Assembly: GCA_964414815.1 (NCBI GenBank)
Contig: CAYPXY010000007.1
Location: forward strand, 1 to 64,000
Length of the DNA: 64,000 nucleotides
DNA from: Mariniblastus sp964414815
GTDB lineage: Bacteria > Planctomycetota > Planctomycetia > Pirellulales > Pirellulaceae
Direction of reading: 5' to 3'
Shown: positions 29,663 through 37,106 of the stretch, piece by piece
Position numbering within the stretch: position 1 is the stretch's first letter
Layout: the number at the start of each line of letters is the position of its first letter
Made by a program: the position numbers and the translations under genes
Notes under the pieces: generated by a model
What the model saw: the letters and a program-made list of their open reading frames with translations, nothing else
The model's database searches: none
What the model was told of the DNA's origin: nothing

Positions 29663-29663
29663 T
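29658..29663 (+). promoter_or_regulatory. -10 box of the toxin-antitoxin operon
   Basis: TATAAT 27 bp upstream of the antitoxin start, nested in a small palindrome (GAGT...ACTC). Such an operator over the -10 box would suit autoregulation by the antitoxin. Confidence 0.4.
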
Positions 29664-29689
29664 CACTCGTATTCAATCGGGAGTAAACG

Positions 29690-29908
29690 ATGACCCATCA
29701 AGAGTTGATAGCGGCGATTGAGTCGCTCCCCAAAGACATCCAGTTTGCCATCGCTAATTCGGTTCTCGATCGATTGGCCGACGAAGGACCGCCCCCCATC
29801 TCGGAAAAGCTGAAAGCCGAGTTTCTTCGCCGCGAAGAAGCATTCTTTGCCAACCCAGACCAAGGTGAACGGTGGGAGCAAGTGTGTGCAGAATTGTTTG
29901 AGCATTGA
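29690..29908 (+). CDS. Addiction-module antitoxin component
   Basis: 72 residues. It has the layout of the putative addiction module component family: helix LIAAIESLPKDIQFAIANSVLDRL, then PPPISEKLKAEFLRREE and a C-terminal acidic segment with W. These proteins neutralise ParE/RelE-type toxins. The stop overlaps the TTG start of the toxin gene (TTGA), so the two are coupled. Confidence 0.75.
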   Translation: MTHQELIAAIESLPKDIQFAIANSVLDRLADEGPPPISEKLKAEFLRREEAFFANPDQGERWEQVCAELFEH

Positions 29909-30207
29909 CCACCTCACGCATCATCATCGAGCCGCTTGCGAAGCAAGACATTCGAGCAGCACGCAGCTACTATTCAGATAAGGGAGAAGATACATCCCAT
30001 CGTTTTCGCGATGAGTTGATTCGAGTATTGGACTTGCTTTCCAGACATCCAGAGGCTGTCGTGATTGCATTCGGGCGTACACGCCTAAAACCCATGCGTC
30101 AGTTTCCGTACGTGATTGGCTATGTTCTTCATGACGGCACTATTCATGTGACAGGCGTGCAACATGGTGGCCTGGGCTGGGACGTTTTTAATCGCCGTCA
30201 GTTTTGA
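29905..30207 (+). CDS. RelE/ParE-family toxin
   Basis: 100 residues, starting at TTG 29905. The fold markers are IIEPLAKQDIRAARSYYSD at the N-terminus, the core FRDELIRVLDLLSRHPEA, and FPYVIGYVLHDGTIHVTGVQHGG at the C-terminus, typical of the ParE/RelE superfamily. Members either cleave mRNA on ribosomes or inhibit gyrase; the sequence does not decide which. It is paired with the upstream antitoxin. Confidence 0.8.
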   Translation: MTTSRIIIEPLAKQDIRAARSYYSDKGEDTSHRFRDELIRVLDLLSRHPEAVVIAFGRTRLKPMRQFPYVIGYVLHDGTIHVTGVQHGGLGWDVFNRRQF

Positions 30208-30302
30208 CTTTGCTTCTCATCGAAGCGAAAGAGACAATCTTCCAGGCCAGTTATGGTCCGGCGGGAGTCTGGTGATCATGTTTGCCGCATCGTCGCAGCT
30301 TT

Positions 30303-30346
30303 AAAAATAAAAAAGTCGCTATAAATTCATTGATTTACAGCGACTT
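30303..30346 (-). terminator. Original terminator of tRNA-Val
   Basis: On the minus strand, AAGTCGCT and AGCGACTT (14 pairs with one mismatch when extended by TAAAT/ATTTA) form a hairpin followed by TTTTTTATTTTT. It lies directly outside the left att repeat. It would have ended the tRNA-Val transcript before the element integrated, so it is now 12.7 kb from the tRNA gene. Confidence 0.75.
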
Positions 30347-30352
30347 GGCAAG

Positions 30353-30396
30353 AATGGGCGATATTGGGCTTGAACCAACGACCTCCACGATGTCAA
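30353..30396. repeat. attL: 44-bp direct repeat (partial tRNA-Val)
   Basis: Identical to 43062-43105. It contains the tRNA-Val 3' half (minus-strand sense: anticodon loop, variable loop, T arm, acceptor 3' strand and discriminator A). The sequence diverges immediately after GATGTCAA. It is too short to be a tRNA gene. Confidence 0.93.
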
Positions 30397-31092
30397 GCCG
30401 ATAAATTCTTCCAGCTTTTCAGCATGTTTCCCGAAGAATAGTGGCATTTTAAGGACTTTCAGGGCGTTTGCAATCCGTTGCAAGGAATAGCGATTTTATC
30501 GAAGTTTTTGCAGTACCGAAAATCGCAAAACAGTATGTACCGTCTTGGCGAGGCGGGGCCGCCAAGGTTGCTCCTGACGAGTATCAGGCTATGCTCATTC
30601 GGATCGCCGAGTTGGAGCAGAATATCAAGCAAACGCCCTGCCAACTCAAACGGAGCTTGCGGTCAAATGTTTGAGGCAGGATACCAATCAGAACAGGCCT
30701 CGAAGTTCTCGCAAAACTATGTAGTCAGGACGCTTTCAAAAGACCAAACGCGATTTGCTAAAAACAAAGAAGGTCGCAGGACGCTAAACTTGTCACACAA
30801 AACTATCTGGGCCGACCCCAGAAAAGAGCCAATGAAGATTTTCTGAAAAATTTCACATTTTTTTTTTGCGGTATTTTTGATTGGATAAGTTGTGATTTTG
30901 CCGAGAAAATGCGAGAAAAATAAAGACAGACAGAACTTCGATTTTGTTCTCCGTTCTTGTTTTGCGGTAGTTTGCGGAAACACCTGTTGACATGCATCCA
31001 ATAATATTGATGATTTATTGGTGTGCGGTAGTTGTGTTGCACTGCTCTTAGCAGGGGCATATGTCAAATTTTAGCAGTAGAGGGCTAGTCAA
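30397..31092. other. Left end of the element, no gene called
   Basis: About 700 bp. It holds a palindrome-like site (30525-30548) matching one near the integrase, an AT-rich tract (30840-31060), three TGCGGTA boxes (about 30869, 30963, 31023) and an inverted repeat CCAATAA/TTATTGG (30999-31021) behind a TTGACA at 30987. The last part is probably the regulated promoter of the DUF5343 gene. Overlapping frames at 30468-30846 do not look like proteins. Confidence 0.5.
30525..30548. promoter_or_regulatory. Imperfect palindrome, left copy
   Basis: GCAAAACAGTA-TG-TACCGTCTTGG. It differs from the perfect palindrome at 42965-42988 at three positions and has the same orientation on the plus strand (shared GTATGTACCG core and following CG). 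Such a site at each end of an integrative element may be an integrase arm site or an excisionase/regulator site. Confidence 0.45.
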
Positions 31093-31818
31093 ATGAGCAA
31101 GGTCGTTGATGCGCGTCAAGAAAAAGATCTGTCGCCTCCATATGTGGCTTGGACCACGTTCAAAAATTTCATCAAGTTCCTCAAGGAACATGGGGTTCCG
31201 TCAAGAATCGACAAAAGCGTAATGAACGGACTGTCTGGGGGGACACAAAGCCATCTGGCAAGTACCATTCGATATCTAGGTCTTGTTAAAGTCGACCTCT
31301 CCCCAACAGACGTGATGGAAAATTTGGTTAGCGACTTTGGTACAGATGCATGGCAGGAATCTCTTTCCGCCGTGCTAAAAGCATCCTATTACGATGTTAC
31401 AGACGGAATTGACCTCACTAAAGCAACCCCCCACCAGCTCGACAAGTGTTTTGAAAACGATAATCAATCGGCTGCTATGGTTGACAAAATGGTTCGATTC
31501 TACCTGTCAGGCTTGGAAGAGGCTGGTATTCCATTTTCGACGCATCTTAAACAAAGGAAGCCCAAGGCGAAGCGGAAACCGGGGGCACCGAAAGCCAAGG
31601 AATCAGGGGGGCAAGCTGAATCCAATCCAGTAACCCCGAAATCTTCCAGTCTAGGAAAAGTTCCTGAAGGAATGATTGAATTTCCAATTCACCTGAAGGG
31701 AGGAAGAAGGGGCAGTATCGTAATGCCGGGCGACATCACATCCGATGATTGTGAAATGATCGAGCTTATTTTGCCCATGCTGAAAAAGCTCAGCAACGAC
31801 GGCGGTTTCAAAAACTAG
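31093..31818 (+). CDS. DUF5343 family protein (element cargo)
   Basis: 241 residues. The N-terminal 130 residues fit the DUF5343 pattern: PPYVAWTTFKNFIKFLKEHGVPSRIDKS split around the first helices, then SGGTQSHLASTIRYLGLV and a helical continuation. A basic Lys/Pro-rich linker (about 155-190) leads to a small beta-rich C-terminal domain (EFPIHLKGGRRGSIVMPGDI). It looks like a winged-helix-type DNA- or protein-binding fold; function is unknown. It is the only long plus-strand gene of the element, so it is expressed independently of the integrase/replication side. As cargo at the end of a satellite it is a candidate for a defence or phage-interference protein; that is inference. Confidence 0.6.
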   Translation: MSKVVDARQEKDLSPPYVAWTTFKNFIKFLKEHGVPSRIDKSVMNGLSGGTQSHLASTIRYLGLVKVDLSPTDVMENLVSDFGTDAWQESLSAVLKASYYDVTDGIDLTKATPHQLDKCFENDNQSAAMVDKMVRFYLSGLEEAGIPFSTHLKQRKPKAKRKPGAPKAKESGGQAESNPVTPKSSSLGKVPEGMIEFPIHLKGGRRGSIVMPGDITSDDCEMIELILPMLKKLSNDGGFKN

Positions 31819-31855
31819 TACAGTTTAAGACAAGGAGGGTGTATCGATGATATAG

Positions 31856-32090
31856 CGAGGCTGGCTAAGCGGCCATAGAAAAAAGCCGCCCCGTAGACCA
31901 CAATTGCATTGGGTGCCTACAGGGGCGGGCCTTAGCAGGGTTGTTGGCGGGACCAGTTTTCGAAGGCAGGCCCGCCGCCATATTCATATCAGCCAAAAGG
32001 CGAATAGGTGGGGCGAGACCAATGCACTCGCCTCCACCGCATTTATATTAACAACTAGCTGGCTGAGTCCAAGCCCTATTTTTTACTTTT
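31856..32090 (+). ncRNA. Hairpin-rich non-coding stretch, candidate structured RNA
   Basis: Three strong hairpins follow each other without an intervening gene. Hairpin 1 pairs GCCGCCCCGTAG (31885-31896) with 31917-31930, 12 pairs and two bulges. Hairpin 2 pairs GGCGGG (31946-31951) with CCCGCC (31971-31976). Hairpin 3 pairs GGTGGGGCGAG (32007-32017) with 32027-32038. A short GGCT/AGCC stem and a T-tract (TATTTTTTACTTTT, about 32077) end the segment on the plus strand. The first hairpin may also terminate the DUF5343 transcript. Confidence 0.4.
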
Positions 32091-32231
32091 CTTGCCATGC
32101 TGGCTTACCATTTTTCTGATCGCTTCGGCAGCCAGCGGCCGCTCCATCGCGTCATCGTTTCGGTTCAACCGCTTGTGGAACTACGGACAGATTTTGCAGG
32201 AAGAATTGTGTGCGTTGAAAACGCGAACAGT

Positions 32232-32696
32232 TCACTTTGCTGCAATGCGGCGCAATCGATCAGGCTCCGGCATTGAATCGTCCCAAGGAAAAACACCAAC
32301 GCAATAGGCGGTTTCGCCTTTCTCAGCACGTTCCCCGTACTTAATTATTACATCGCGCAGAAATTCGCGCTGTGATTTCGTGGAGACGAATTTCCCCAGC
32401 CGATAAAACGGCTCGGGATCGTCATCGAGTGGATCGTATAGGCCAAGCGTCAACCAAGTTTCTCGCCGTGATTCACGGGCAGCGTCCCAGTAGAACATTC
32501 GTTGGGCGTTTGAGTCGAAGCAAATGCCGATGATCTGCCAGCGGCCACAATCGAGCTTCCGTTTTCGTTCGTATCGAATTTTGGTAACGAGTACAGAGCG
32601 AGGTTTGTAGACTGGCGGACGGTCGCAAAGGTTTTGTTCGGGATAGTCAAAATGGACAACTTCGCCGATTGCGAAAGGAGGTTTGGGGGTCTTCAT
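32232..32696 (-). CDS. Unknown protein in the element's left arm
   Basis: 154 residues with an AGGAG site 11 bp before ATG 32696. The sequence is mixed alpha/beta and soluble: an N-terminal IGEVVHFDYPEQNLCDRPPVY, then a beta-rich SVLVTKIRYERKRKLDCGRW, and a C-terminal YCVGVFPWDD. No membrane span or known motif is seen. It lies downstream of a winged-helix gene on the same strand. I do not recognise a family. Confidence 0.6.
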   Translation of the reverse strand: MKTPKPPFAIGEVVHFDYPEQNLCDRPPVYKPRSVLVTKIRYERKRKLDCGRWQIIGICFDSNAQRMFYWDAARESRRETWLTLGLYDPLDDDPEPFYRLGKFVSTKSQREFLRDVIIKYGERAEKGETAYCVGVFPWDDSMPEPDRLRRIAAK

Positions 32697-32781
32697 GGTT
32701 TGTTTGCTCCTGAAAGGTGCGTAGAGGATGAATTAGAAATTATGAGAACGGAAACTACTGCAAGCTTCTGTGGGTGCCAGT

Positions 32782-33066
32782 TCAATCCATTGCTTCAAGC
32801 ATTGTACCGTTCCATCGTCCACTCTCGGCAGAACAACGCGAACGCTCGATTAAGCCAGCTTCGGCCAATGCATTGATGTACCGGTAGACTGTCCTTGGAT
32901 GCAAAGTTCCCTGAAATTCACGGGCAACTTCGGTTGGTGTACAGCATGGATTCGCACGGATGAAATCGAAAATCGCAAACGATCTTTCGATGATGCTCGT
33001 AAAGTTGCCCCGCCGTCCCCATGCTGACGGTCGGGGCTGAGCGATTGATTGGGAGTTGATTGTCAT
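32782..33066 (-). CDS. Winged helix-turn-helix regulator
   Basis: 94 residues from ATG 33066, with GAGGGTG upstream (the frame opens at 33117). The core SIIERSFAIFDFIRANPCC, then TPTEVAREFQGTLHPRTVYRYINALAEAGLIERS across the recognition helix and wing, is a clear winged HTH of the IclR/MarR-like kind. It starts 7 bp after the stop of the 76-residue gene. It probably controls the left arm. Confidence 0.75.
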   Translation of the reverse strand: MTINSQSIAQPRPSAWGRRGNFTSIIERSFAIFDFIRANPCCTPTEVAREFQGTLHPRTVYRYINALAEAGLIERSRCSAESGRWNGTMLEAMD

Positions 33067-33073
33067 CGCACCC

Positions 33074-33304
33074 TCAAACGAGCCAGATAAACCAGCTTGA
33101 GAAGTCACGGGCCTCAATGGCGGCGTGATTCACAAGGAACCGGTGAGCATCGGCTTTTCCGAGGCTGTTGGTCACTTCCAGCTTTTCAACGATCTGAAAT
33201 CGTGCTGGCTTTTCTTGCCAGTTTTTGGGGCTGAAATTGCCCACGGGTCGAACGAGATAGCAGCGGTACTGTCGCGGCTTACGGCGTGCAGATAGAATGG
33301 TCAT
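33074..33304 (-). CDS. Small conserved-looking protein
   Basis: 76 residues, beginning MTILSARRKPRQYRCYLVRP. The basic N-terminus, QYRCYLVRPVGNFSPK beta segment and KLEVTNSLGKADAHRFLVNHAA helix give it a compact folded appearance. It precedes the winged-HTH gene with a 7-bp gap. I do not recognise a family. Confidence 0.5.
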   Translation of the reverse strand: MTILSARRKPRQYRCYLVRPVGNFSPKNWQEKPARFQIVEKLEVTNSLGKADAHRFLVNHAAIEARDFSSWFIWLV

Positions 33305-33452
33305 TAGCGTGTCTCCAAGTTAGTGTTGGTGATGCGTCAGGAGTATGATCGGGCGCCAACCCTTTCATGCTCCGTTTTTATTCAGCTTGACTTACTGAAT
33401 GCCTTAAGTATACTAATAATTCGAAGGTAATCAAGTTCCCTTGGAGTTTATT

Positions 33453-33647
33453 TTGAAAGAAAGTCAAAAAAAGTCAATTGTCCGGAAAAAGCCGGGGCCA
33501 CGGCCCATGGAATCCGAGTTACGGCGTACTGAAATCATTCGGGTTTTGGCCAACGAACAAGAAAAAGCCAAGATTGCAGAGTTGGCCGAAGAAGCTGGGT
33601 TGTCGGTTTCCGTGTATCTGCGTTTGCGCGGCTTGCACAAGATTTAA
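33453..33647 (+). CDS. Ribbon-helix-helix (MobC/Arc-like) protein
   Basis: 64 residues from TTG 33453 with GGAG 6 bp upstream (an in-frame TTG at 33441 is the alternative). A basic N-terminus (KKSIVRKKPGPRP) precedes RRTEIIRVLANEQEKAKI and AELAEEAGLSVSVYLRLRGL, the beta strand and two helices of a ribbon-helix-helix fold as in relaxosome MobC or Arc. It is divergent from the regulator pair, so it could repress or coordinate the left arm. Confidence 0.6.
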   Translation: MKESQKKSIVRKKPGPRPMESELRRTEIIRVLANEQEKAKIAELAEEAGLSVSVYLRLRGLHKI

Positions 33648-33858
33648 TAAAAAGCGAGGGGGCGGATCATAGTGTTAAGGTCACACAGAGGGATGCGGCT
33701 TTCTAGGGCGAGCAAACCTTATGGTAGTGTCCCTCACTTTCATCCGTCCCCCTCCTTCGCTAAGCACATTGTGCGTACTTATTCGAAATCCAGACAATAG
33801 CTTTGGACCGAAGCCGATAGGAAAAAACGGGACAAGCCACGTTCAACCTCGCTTTGTA
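33648..33858. other. Intergenic, nothing recognised
   Basis: About 210 bp between the ribbon-helix-helix gene and the end of the tape-measure-like gene (convergent). No hairpin with a T-tract and no protein-like frame was found. Confidence 0.4.
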
Positions 33859-36036
33859 TTATCGACCAACCACAGTGGGGATGTTGTCGAGCTTCTTTAC
33901 CGTCTCGCGGCTTGATCGTTCAACTTCCTTGGTTGACTTCAGTTGCTCTTCTTGCAGTTCACTGAGCCGCCGCAACAACCGTTCTTGCTGAAGTTCAATT
34001 TCATGGCGTTCAGGATCAATGCCCTGATTCATCAATTCTCGACGATTGCGACGCTCTTCGTTGAGTTTCCGATAATCCATCGGTTCCTGATCTTGAAATT
34101 TTTCCGTCCCAAACAGTGAGGATTGAGCTCTATCCATCCAGTCCAGCGCGGTCGTCCCTAAAGGCGCAAGAAGCGCTTTCTCACGCGCCAACTTTTCCGC
34201 TTCTTGTTCCACATATTGCCTCCTTTTCAATAGTTCACGTTCGCGGGCTATCTCGAATGTGGATTTTTCGGACTTGGCTTCTGGCCGTTCCTCAGCGCCA
34301 CCGCCTACTTCCGCTTTGGGCTGGACAATAATTGCATCCTTCAGCAGTTTCTTTCGATATTCGTCGCTGAGTTCGCCCGTTTTCTGTTCCCGAATCTTTC
34401 CGGCTCCAAACATCGCGGATTGCATCCAGTCCAGCCAATCCAGCGCTCCCACTATCGGAGTTTGAAGAAATTCGCCGTCTCGTCGCGCTTGTCGATTTTC
34501 AGCGCTTTGGATCAAATAGTGCGTTTCTTCCTCAATCGCATCTGTACTTGATGCTTCAGTTACGATCTCATCAGCTGCCTTTCCGATGTTGCGCCGTCGC
34601 CGAGCAAGCTCACGTCGATCCACGCTATCAGCTTGACGCCTTACAAGGCTGCCGTCCCCAGCGAACTGACTTTTCGAAATTTCAATGTACATGTCGCGGA
34701 TCGCATTCGACTGATTGACGATTTCGCGAATCGTTTCAATCATTTGCCGGTTGCCATCGGCGAACTGGGAAATTTCCTCATCTGACATATTTCCGAGAAG
34801 CCCTTGCGCATTGATCCCGCTTTGCCCTTCAAACCGTTCATCCATTTTCATTTGATTGAATAGCTCGGCCAGCCGTTTCCCAGTGTCCTCGCCGAACCGA
34901 TTGGACAGGGCGGCAACGTAAGCGGCGTTTTCCTGCGCGCTGAAATTGCTATCCCTCGATACTTCGGCGATATTCTTCAGCACATTCCCCAAGTCGCCCT
35001 TGCCAAGCTCCGTTGCTTTGAACCCGATGTTCAGCGCCTCCTCACCGCCGAGTTTCTCGAACTCCTTTTTCATTTCAATCATGTATTTCAGCGCATCCTC
35101 TGGATCGACGTAGGGTGCAACACGAGCCGCCAAAAGCTGATCGTGCGCTTTGACGCCTGCCGATGTCCCTTTGAATACGAAATCACGGGAAGCTTTACGG
35201 TCCAAGCCGGTCAAAAGTGCCATATCATCGGCTTGCGTTTCCAGTTCCGCAAAATCATGGCCGATCATTCCGCGCAGTTTCCGGCGCGAATCCTCTAGTG
35301 ACGAATCAACACTTAGTGCCTCTTCGCGGTCTTTTTTGACTTGCTGCAGCGCGTTTGAAACAACTTTGATCGCAGCCGCCGCCGTTAGGAATTTCTTGCC
35401 AAACGAGATGACCTTATCGCCCTGCTCATCACCGGCGGCATTATCGACTTCCTCTGAGGCTTGCTGGAGTGCTTTGTTGTAGTCCTCAACGGACAACTTA
35501 CCCGCGTCGAACGCCGCTTTGATCTTCTTTTGAAGCTCAAGATGCTTTTCATCAAGACTCTTAGTTGATTCGAGAAGCTTATCAGCAGCCGACTTACCCT
35601 CGTTGATCTGCTTCTGCTGCTCCTTGTAAGCGTCCGTTGCTTCAAGTGCAACTCGCCTCTTTTCCTCTTCGGCTTTGATGGCCGCCGCTGATTCTTTTTC
35701 GTGAGCGTCCTGTAATTGCTCCAATGCGGTCGCGACCTCTTGCGGGGTTTTCACGCCTTGGCGGCCAGCCTCTTCGATAGCGGCTTTCTGACGATCATAC
35801 TTTTGATTCAAGGTCTCGTTTTTTCTCAACAATTCATCGACCAAGCGAGATCCCTGACGTGCCGAATCGGCCTGAGTCTTGGCCAACTTCTGAGCCGCAA
35901 CCTCTGCATTGGTGGAGGCCACTTCGTTTCGTTTCGCCCCCTCTTCGATCTTGGTCGATTGCGCAATGATCCGTTGCAGGGATTCCCAAAGTTTCCCCTC
36001 TTCACCGGTCATTACAATTTTCAGTTCACCGCTCAT
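33859..36036 (-). CDS. Tape-measure-like coiled-coil protein
   Basis: 725 residues with an AGGA site 10 bp before the ATG. It starts with GELKIVMTGEEGKLWESLQR, as tape-measure proteins often do, followed by continuous heptad-rich helix (about 20-200), a hydrophobic patch FLTAAAAIKVVSNAL (216-230), a folded region (about 240-460) and a second coiled coil (590-715). A motif ALDWxDxxQSxxFGxxK occurs twice, at 531-547 and 630-646. Tape-measure proteins set phage tail length and line the tail tube. No other tail gene lies nearby. It follows the TerS-like gene by 5 bp. Tape measure is my best reading; a structural scaffold or adhesin-like coiled coil is possible. Confidence 0.55.
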   Translation of the reverse strand: MSGELKIVMTGEEGKLWESLQRIIAQSTKIEEGAKRNEVASTNAEVAAQKLAKTQADSARQGSRLVDELLRKNETLNQKYDRQKAAIEEAGRQGVKTPQEVATALEQLQDAHEKESAAAIKAEEEKRRVALEATDAYKEQQKQINEGKSAADKLLESTKSLDEKHLELQKKIKAAFDAGKLSVEDYNKALQQASEEVDNAAGDEQGDKVISFGKKFLTAAAAIKVVSNALQQVKKDREEALSVDSSLEDSRRKLRGMIGHDFAELETQADDMALLTGLDRKASRDFVFKGTSAGVKAHDQLLAARVAPYVDPEDALKYMIEMKKEFEKLGGEEALNIGFKATELGKGDLGNVLKNIAEVSRDSNFSAQENAAYVAALSNRFGEDTGKRLAELFNQMKMDERFEGQSGINAQGLLGNMSDEEISQFADGNRQMIETIREIVNQSNAIRDMYIEISKSQFAGDGSLVRRQADSVDRRELARRRRNIGKAADEIVTEASSTDAIEEETHYLIQSAENRQARRDGEFLQTPIVGALDWLDWMQSAMFGAGKIREQKTGELSDEYRKKLLKDAIIVQPKAEVGGGAEERPEAKSEKSTFEIARERELLKRRQYVEQEAEKLAREKALLAPLGTTALDWMDRAQSSLFGTEKFQDQEPMDYRKLNEERRNRRELMNQGIDPERHEIELQQERLLRRLSELQEEQLKSTKEVERSSRETVKKLDNIPTVVGR

Positions 36037-36041
36037 TTTTG

Positions 36042-36506
36042 TTATTCCTGAATTAGATGATCGAAAGCATTGTTTAGTATTTGGTGGGCCTGTGGCCCGG
36101 TAATGGTCTTTTTCCGGCCAATTTTTTTGGCTACGGACGTCAGATATTTGACCGAACGCAGAAGCTCTTTCTTGAAATATTCTCGATCGATCAAACTTGC
36201 TTCCTCCTTCTCAAGTTTTTGTTTCTGCATCTGCACCTGATATTCCAGTTTCTCAACTTCCAGTTGTCGAAATCGCAAAGCCTCTTTTTCAATCCGCTCA
36301 GCTTCGGCTTTCTTCGCATGGAAGTAATCAATCAAATCCATGAGTGAATAGCACCCGTCTTCTCCACGATCAAGGTTCTTCTGGCGGCCCACGGTACTCG
36401 GATGAACACCGAGGATATAAGCCGCGCCGGTGAGGTTAATCCGCATGGTTTTTAACCGTTCAAGTTCTTCATCTTCTGTTTCTTCAAACTTTTTATTTTT
36501 CGCCAT
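36042..36506 (-). CDS. Terminase small subunit-like protein (Nu1 type)
   Basis: 154 residues from ATG 36506 with CGGAG upstream; the frame continues to a TTG at 36710 in poorly protein-like sequence. The N-terminus has a winged HTH-like INLTGAAYILGVHPSTVGRQ and YSLMDLIDYFHAKKAEAE, a layout like lambda Nu1 (HTH, Tyr, then a start of helix). A charged coiled coil (about 75-115) and SLIDREYFKKELLRSVKYLTSVAKKI follow. TerS proteins recognise packaging sites and recruit the large terminase, which is absent here. In phage satellites a TerS redirects the helper's packaging to the satellite DNA. Confidence 0.6.
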   Translation of the reverse strand: MAKNKKFEETEDEELERLKTMRINLTGAAYILGVHPSTVGRQKNLDRGEDGCYSLMDLIDYFHAKKAEAERIEKEALRFRQLEVEKLEYQVQMQKQKLEKEEASLIDREYFKKELLRSVKYLTSVAKKIGRKKTITGPQAHQILNNAFDHLIQE

Positions 36507-36695
36507 TTTTGCTTGCTCCGGCTTTTTTAGTGTTTTGTGCAGAAAACTGCGTTCGATGATGCCTACGGCAAGGTTGGCCCCCCGTCTGGAAAGGACCCGC
36601 TCGTTTTTCGAAAGCCAGTTCACTGCATTGGGTTGGGTTGGAATGATTTCTGATTTTTGTTTCTGTCGCTGCATTGAGTTGCAAAATTCAACCAA

Positions 36696-36725
36696 TGCAA
36701 TAACTTGCAATGACTTGCAAGACCG
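36696..36725. repeat. Three 10-bp direct repeats upstream of terS
   Basis: Units TGCAATAACT, TGCAATGACT and TGCAAGACCG begin at 36696, 36706 and 36716. The 10-bp period places each on the same face of the helix. They lie in the 222-bp gap between the small-gene cluster and the TerS-like gene: an operator, packaging site or origin iteron array are the options. Confidence 0.5.
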
Positions 36726-36728
36726 CCT

Positions 36729-36866
36729 CTAAAACGCTCGACGTTTGCTTGTGCCGAGCGATCTTGATTGAGCAGTGGGGGTAAAAAGAGATAAGTGGCC
36801 GTTTAGCGTTACAACGGCCAACGTGGATGCCTTGTTGGGGATGTGGACGGGTTGCCCGGTTGTCAC
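36729..36866 (-). CDS. Possible 45-residue protein
   Basis: It starts at GTG 36866, overlapping the stop of the 80-residue gene (GTGA), and ends at 36729. The product (MTTGQPVHIPNKAST...) has no recognised motif. The support is the coupled start and the same-strand position; the composition is only moderately protein-like. Confidence 0.3.
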   Translation of the reverse strand: MTTGQPVHIPNKASTLAVVTLNGHLSLFTPTAQSRSLGTSKRRAF

Positions 36867-37105
36867 GCCATGTCTCCTTTGCCTTTGCGATTGAGAATGT
36901 TCCGTTCTCGTTCTTGCTCCCGTTCTTGCCATTCTCTGAGAGATAGCATTTCAGGGATGAAAATAATTCTGTCGGTCGGATTGCCGAAACCTATCTCCGA
37001 AACAAATACTCCGAACCGCGACTGAAATTCCCGTGCTGATTCCCGTGCTGATTCGTGGTCAATAACCATCTGATCAATTCCGTTGGTCACGTAGTATTTT
37101 GGCAT
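36863..37105 (-). CDS. Small element protein
   Basis: 80 residues from ATG 37105 with a GGAGGCG site, 1 bp after the stop of the preceding gene. The N-terminus MPKYYVTNGIDQMVIDHESA suggests a beta hairpin; a helix ESAREFQSRFG, a strand IIFIPEML and a strongly charged C-terminal helix (REWQEREQERERNILNRKGKG) follow. The family is not recognised. Confidence 0.6.
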   Translation of the reverse strand: MPKYYVTNGIDQMVIDHESARESAREFQSRFGVFVSEIGFGNPTDRIIFIPEMLSLREWQEREQERERNILNRKGKGDMA

Positions 37106-37106
37106 C

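Noticed and set aside
30353..30396. A second tRNA gene
   Set aside because: Only the 3' half of tRNA-Val is present; it is the att duplicate.
30468..30846. Overlapping plus-strand frames at the left end of the element
   Set aside because: Short, without ribosome sites, and composition is not protein-like; the apparent similarity of part of the frame to the integrase upstream region comes from the shared palindrome.
31904..32119. 71-codon frame within the hairpin-rich stretch
   Set aside because: No ribosome site, odd composition, and the DNA is dominated by inverted repeats, which argues for RNA rather than protein.
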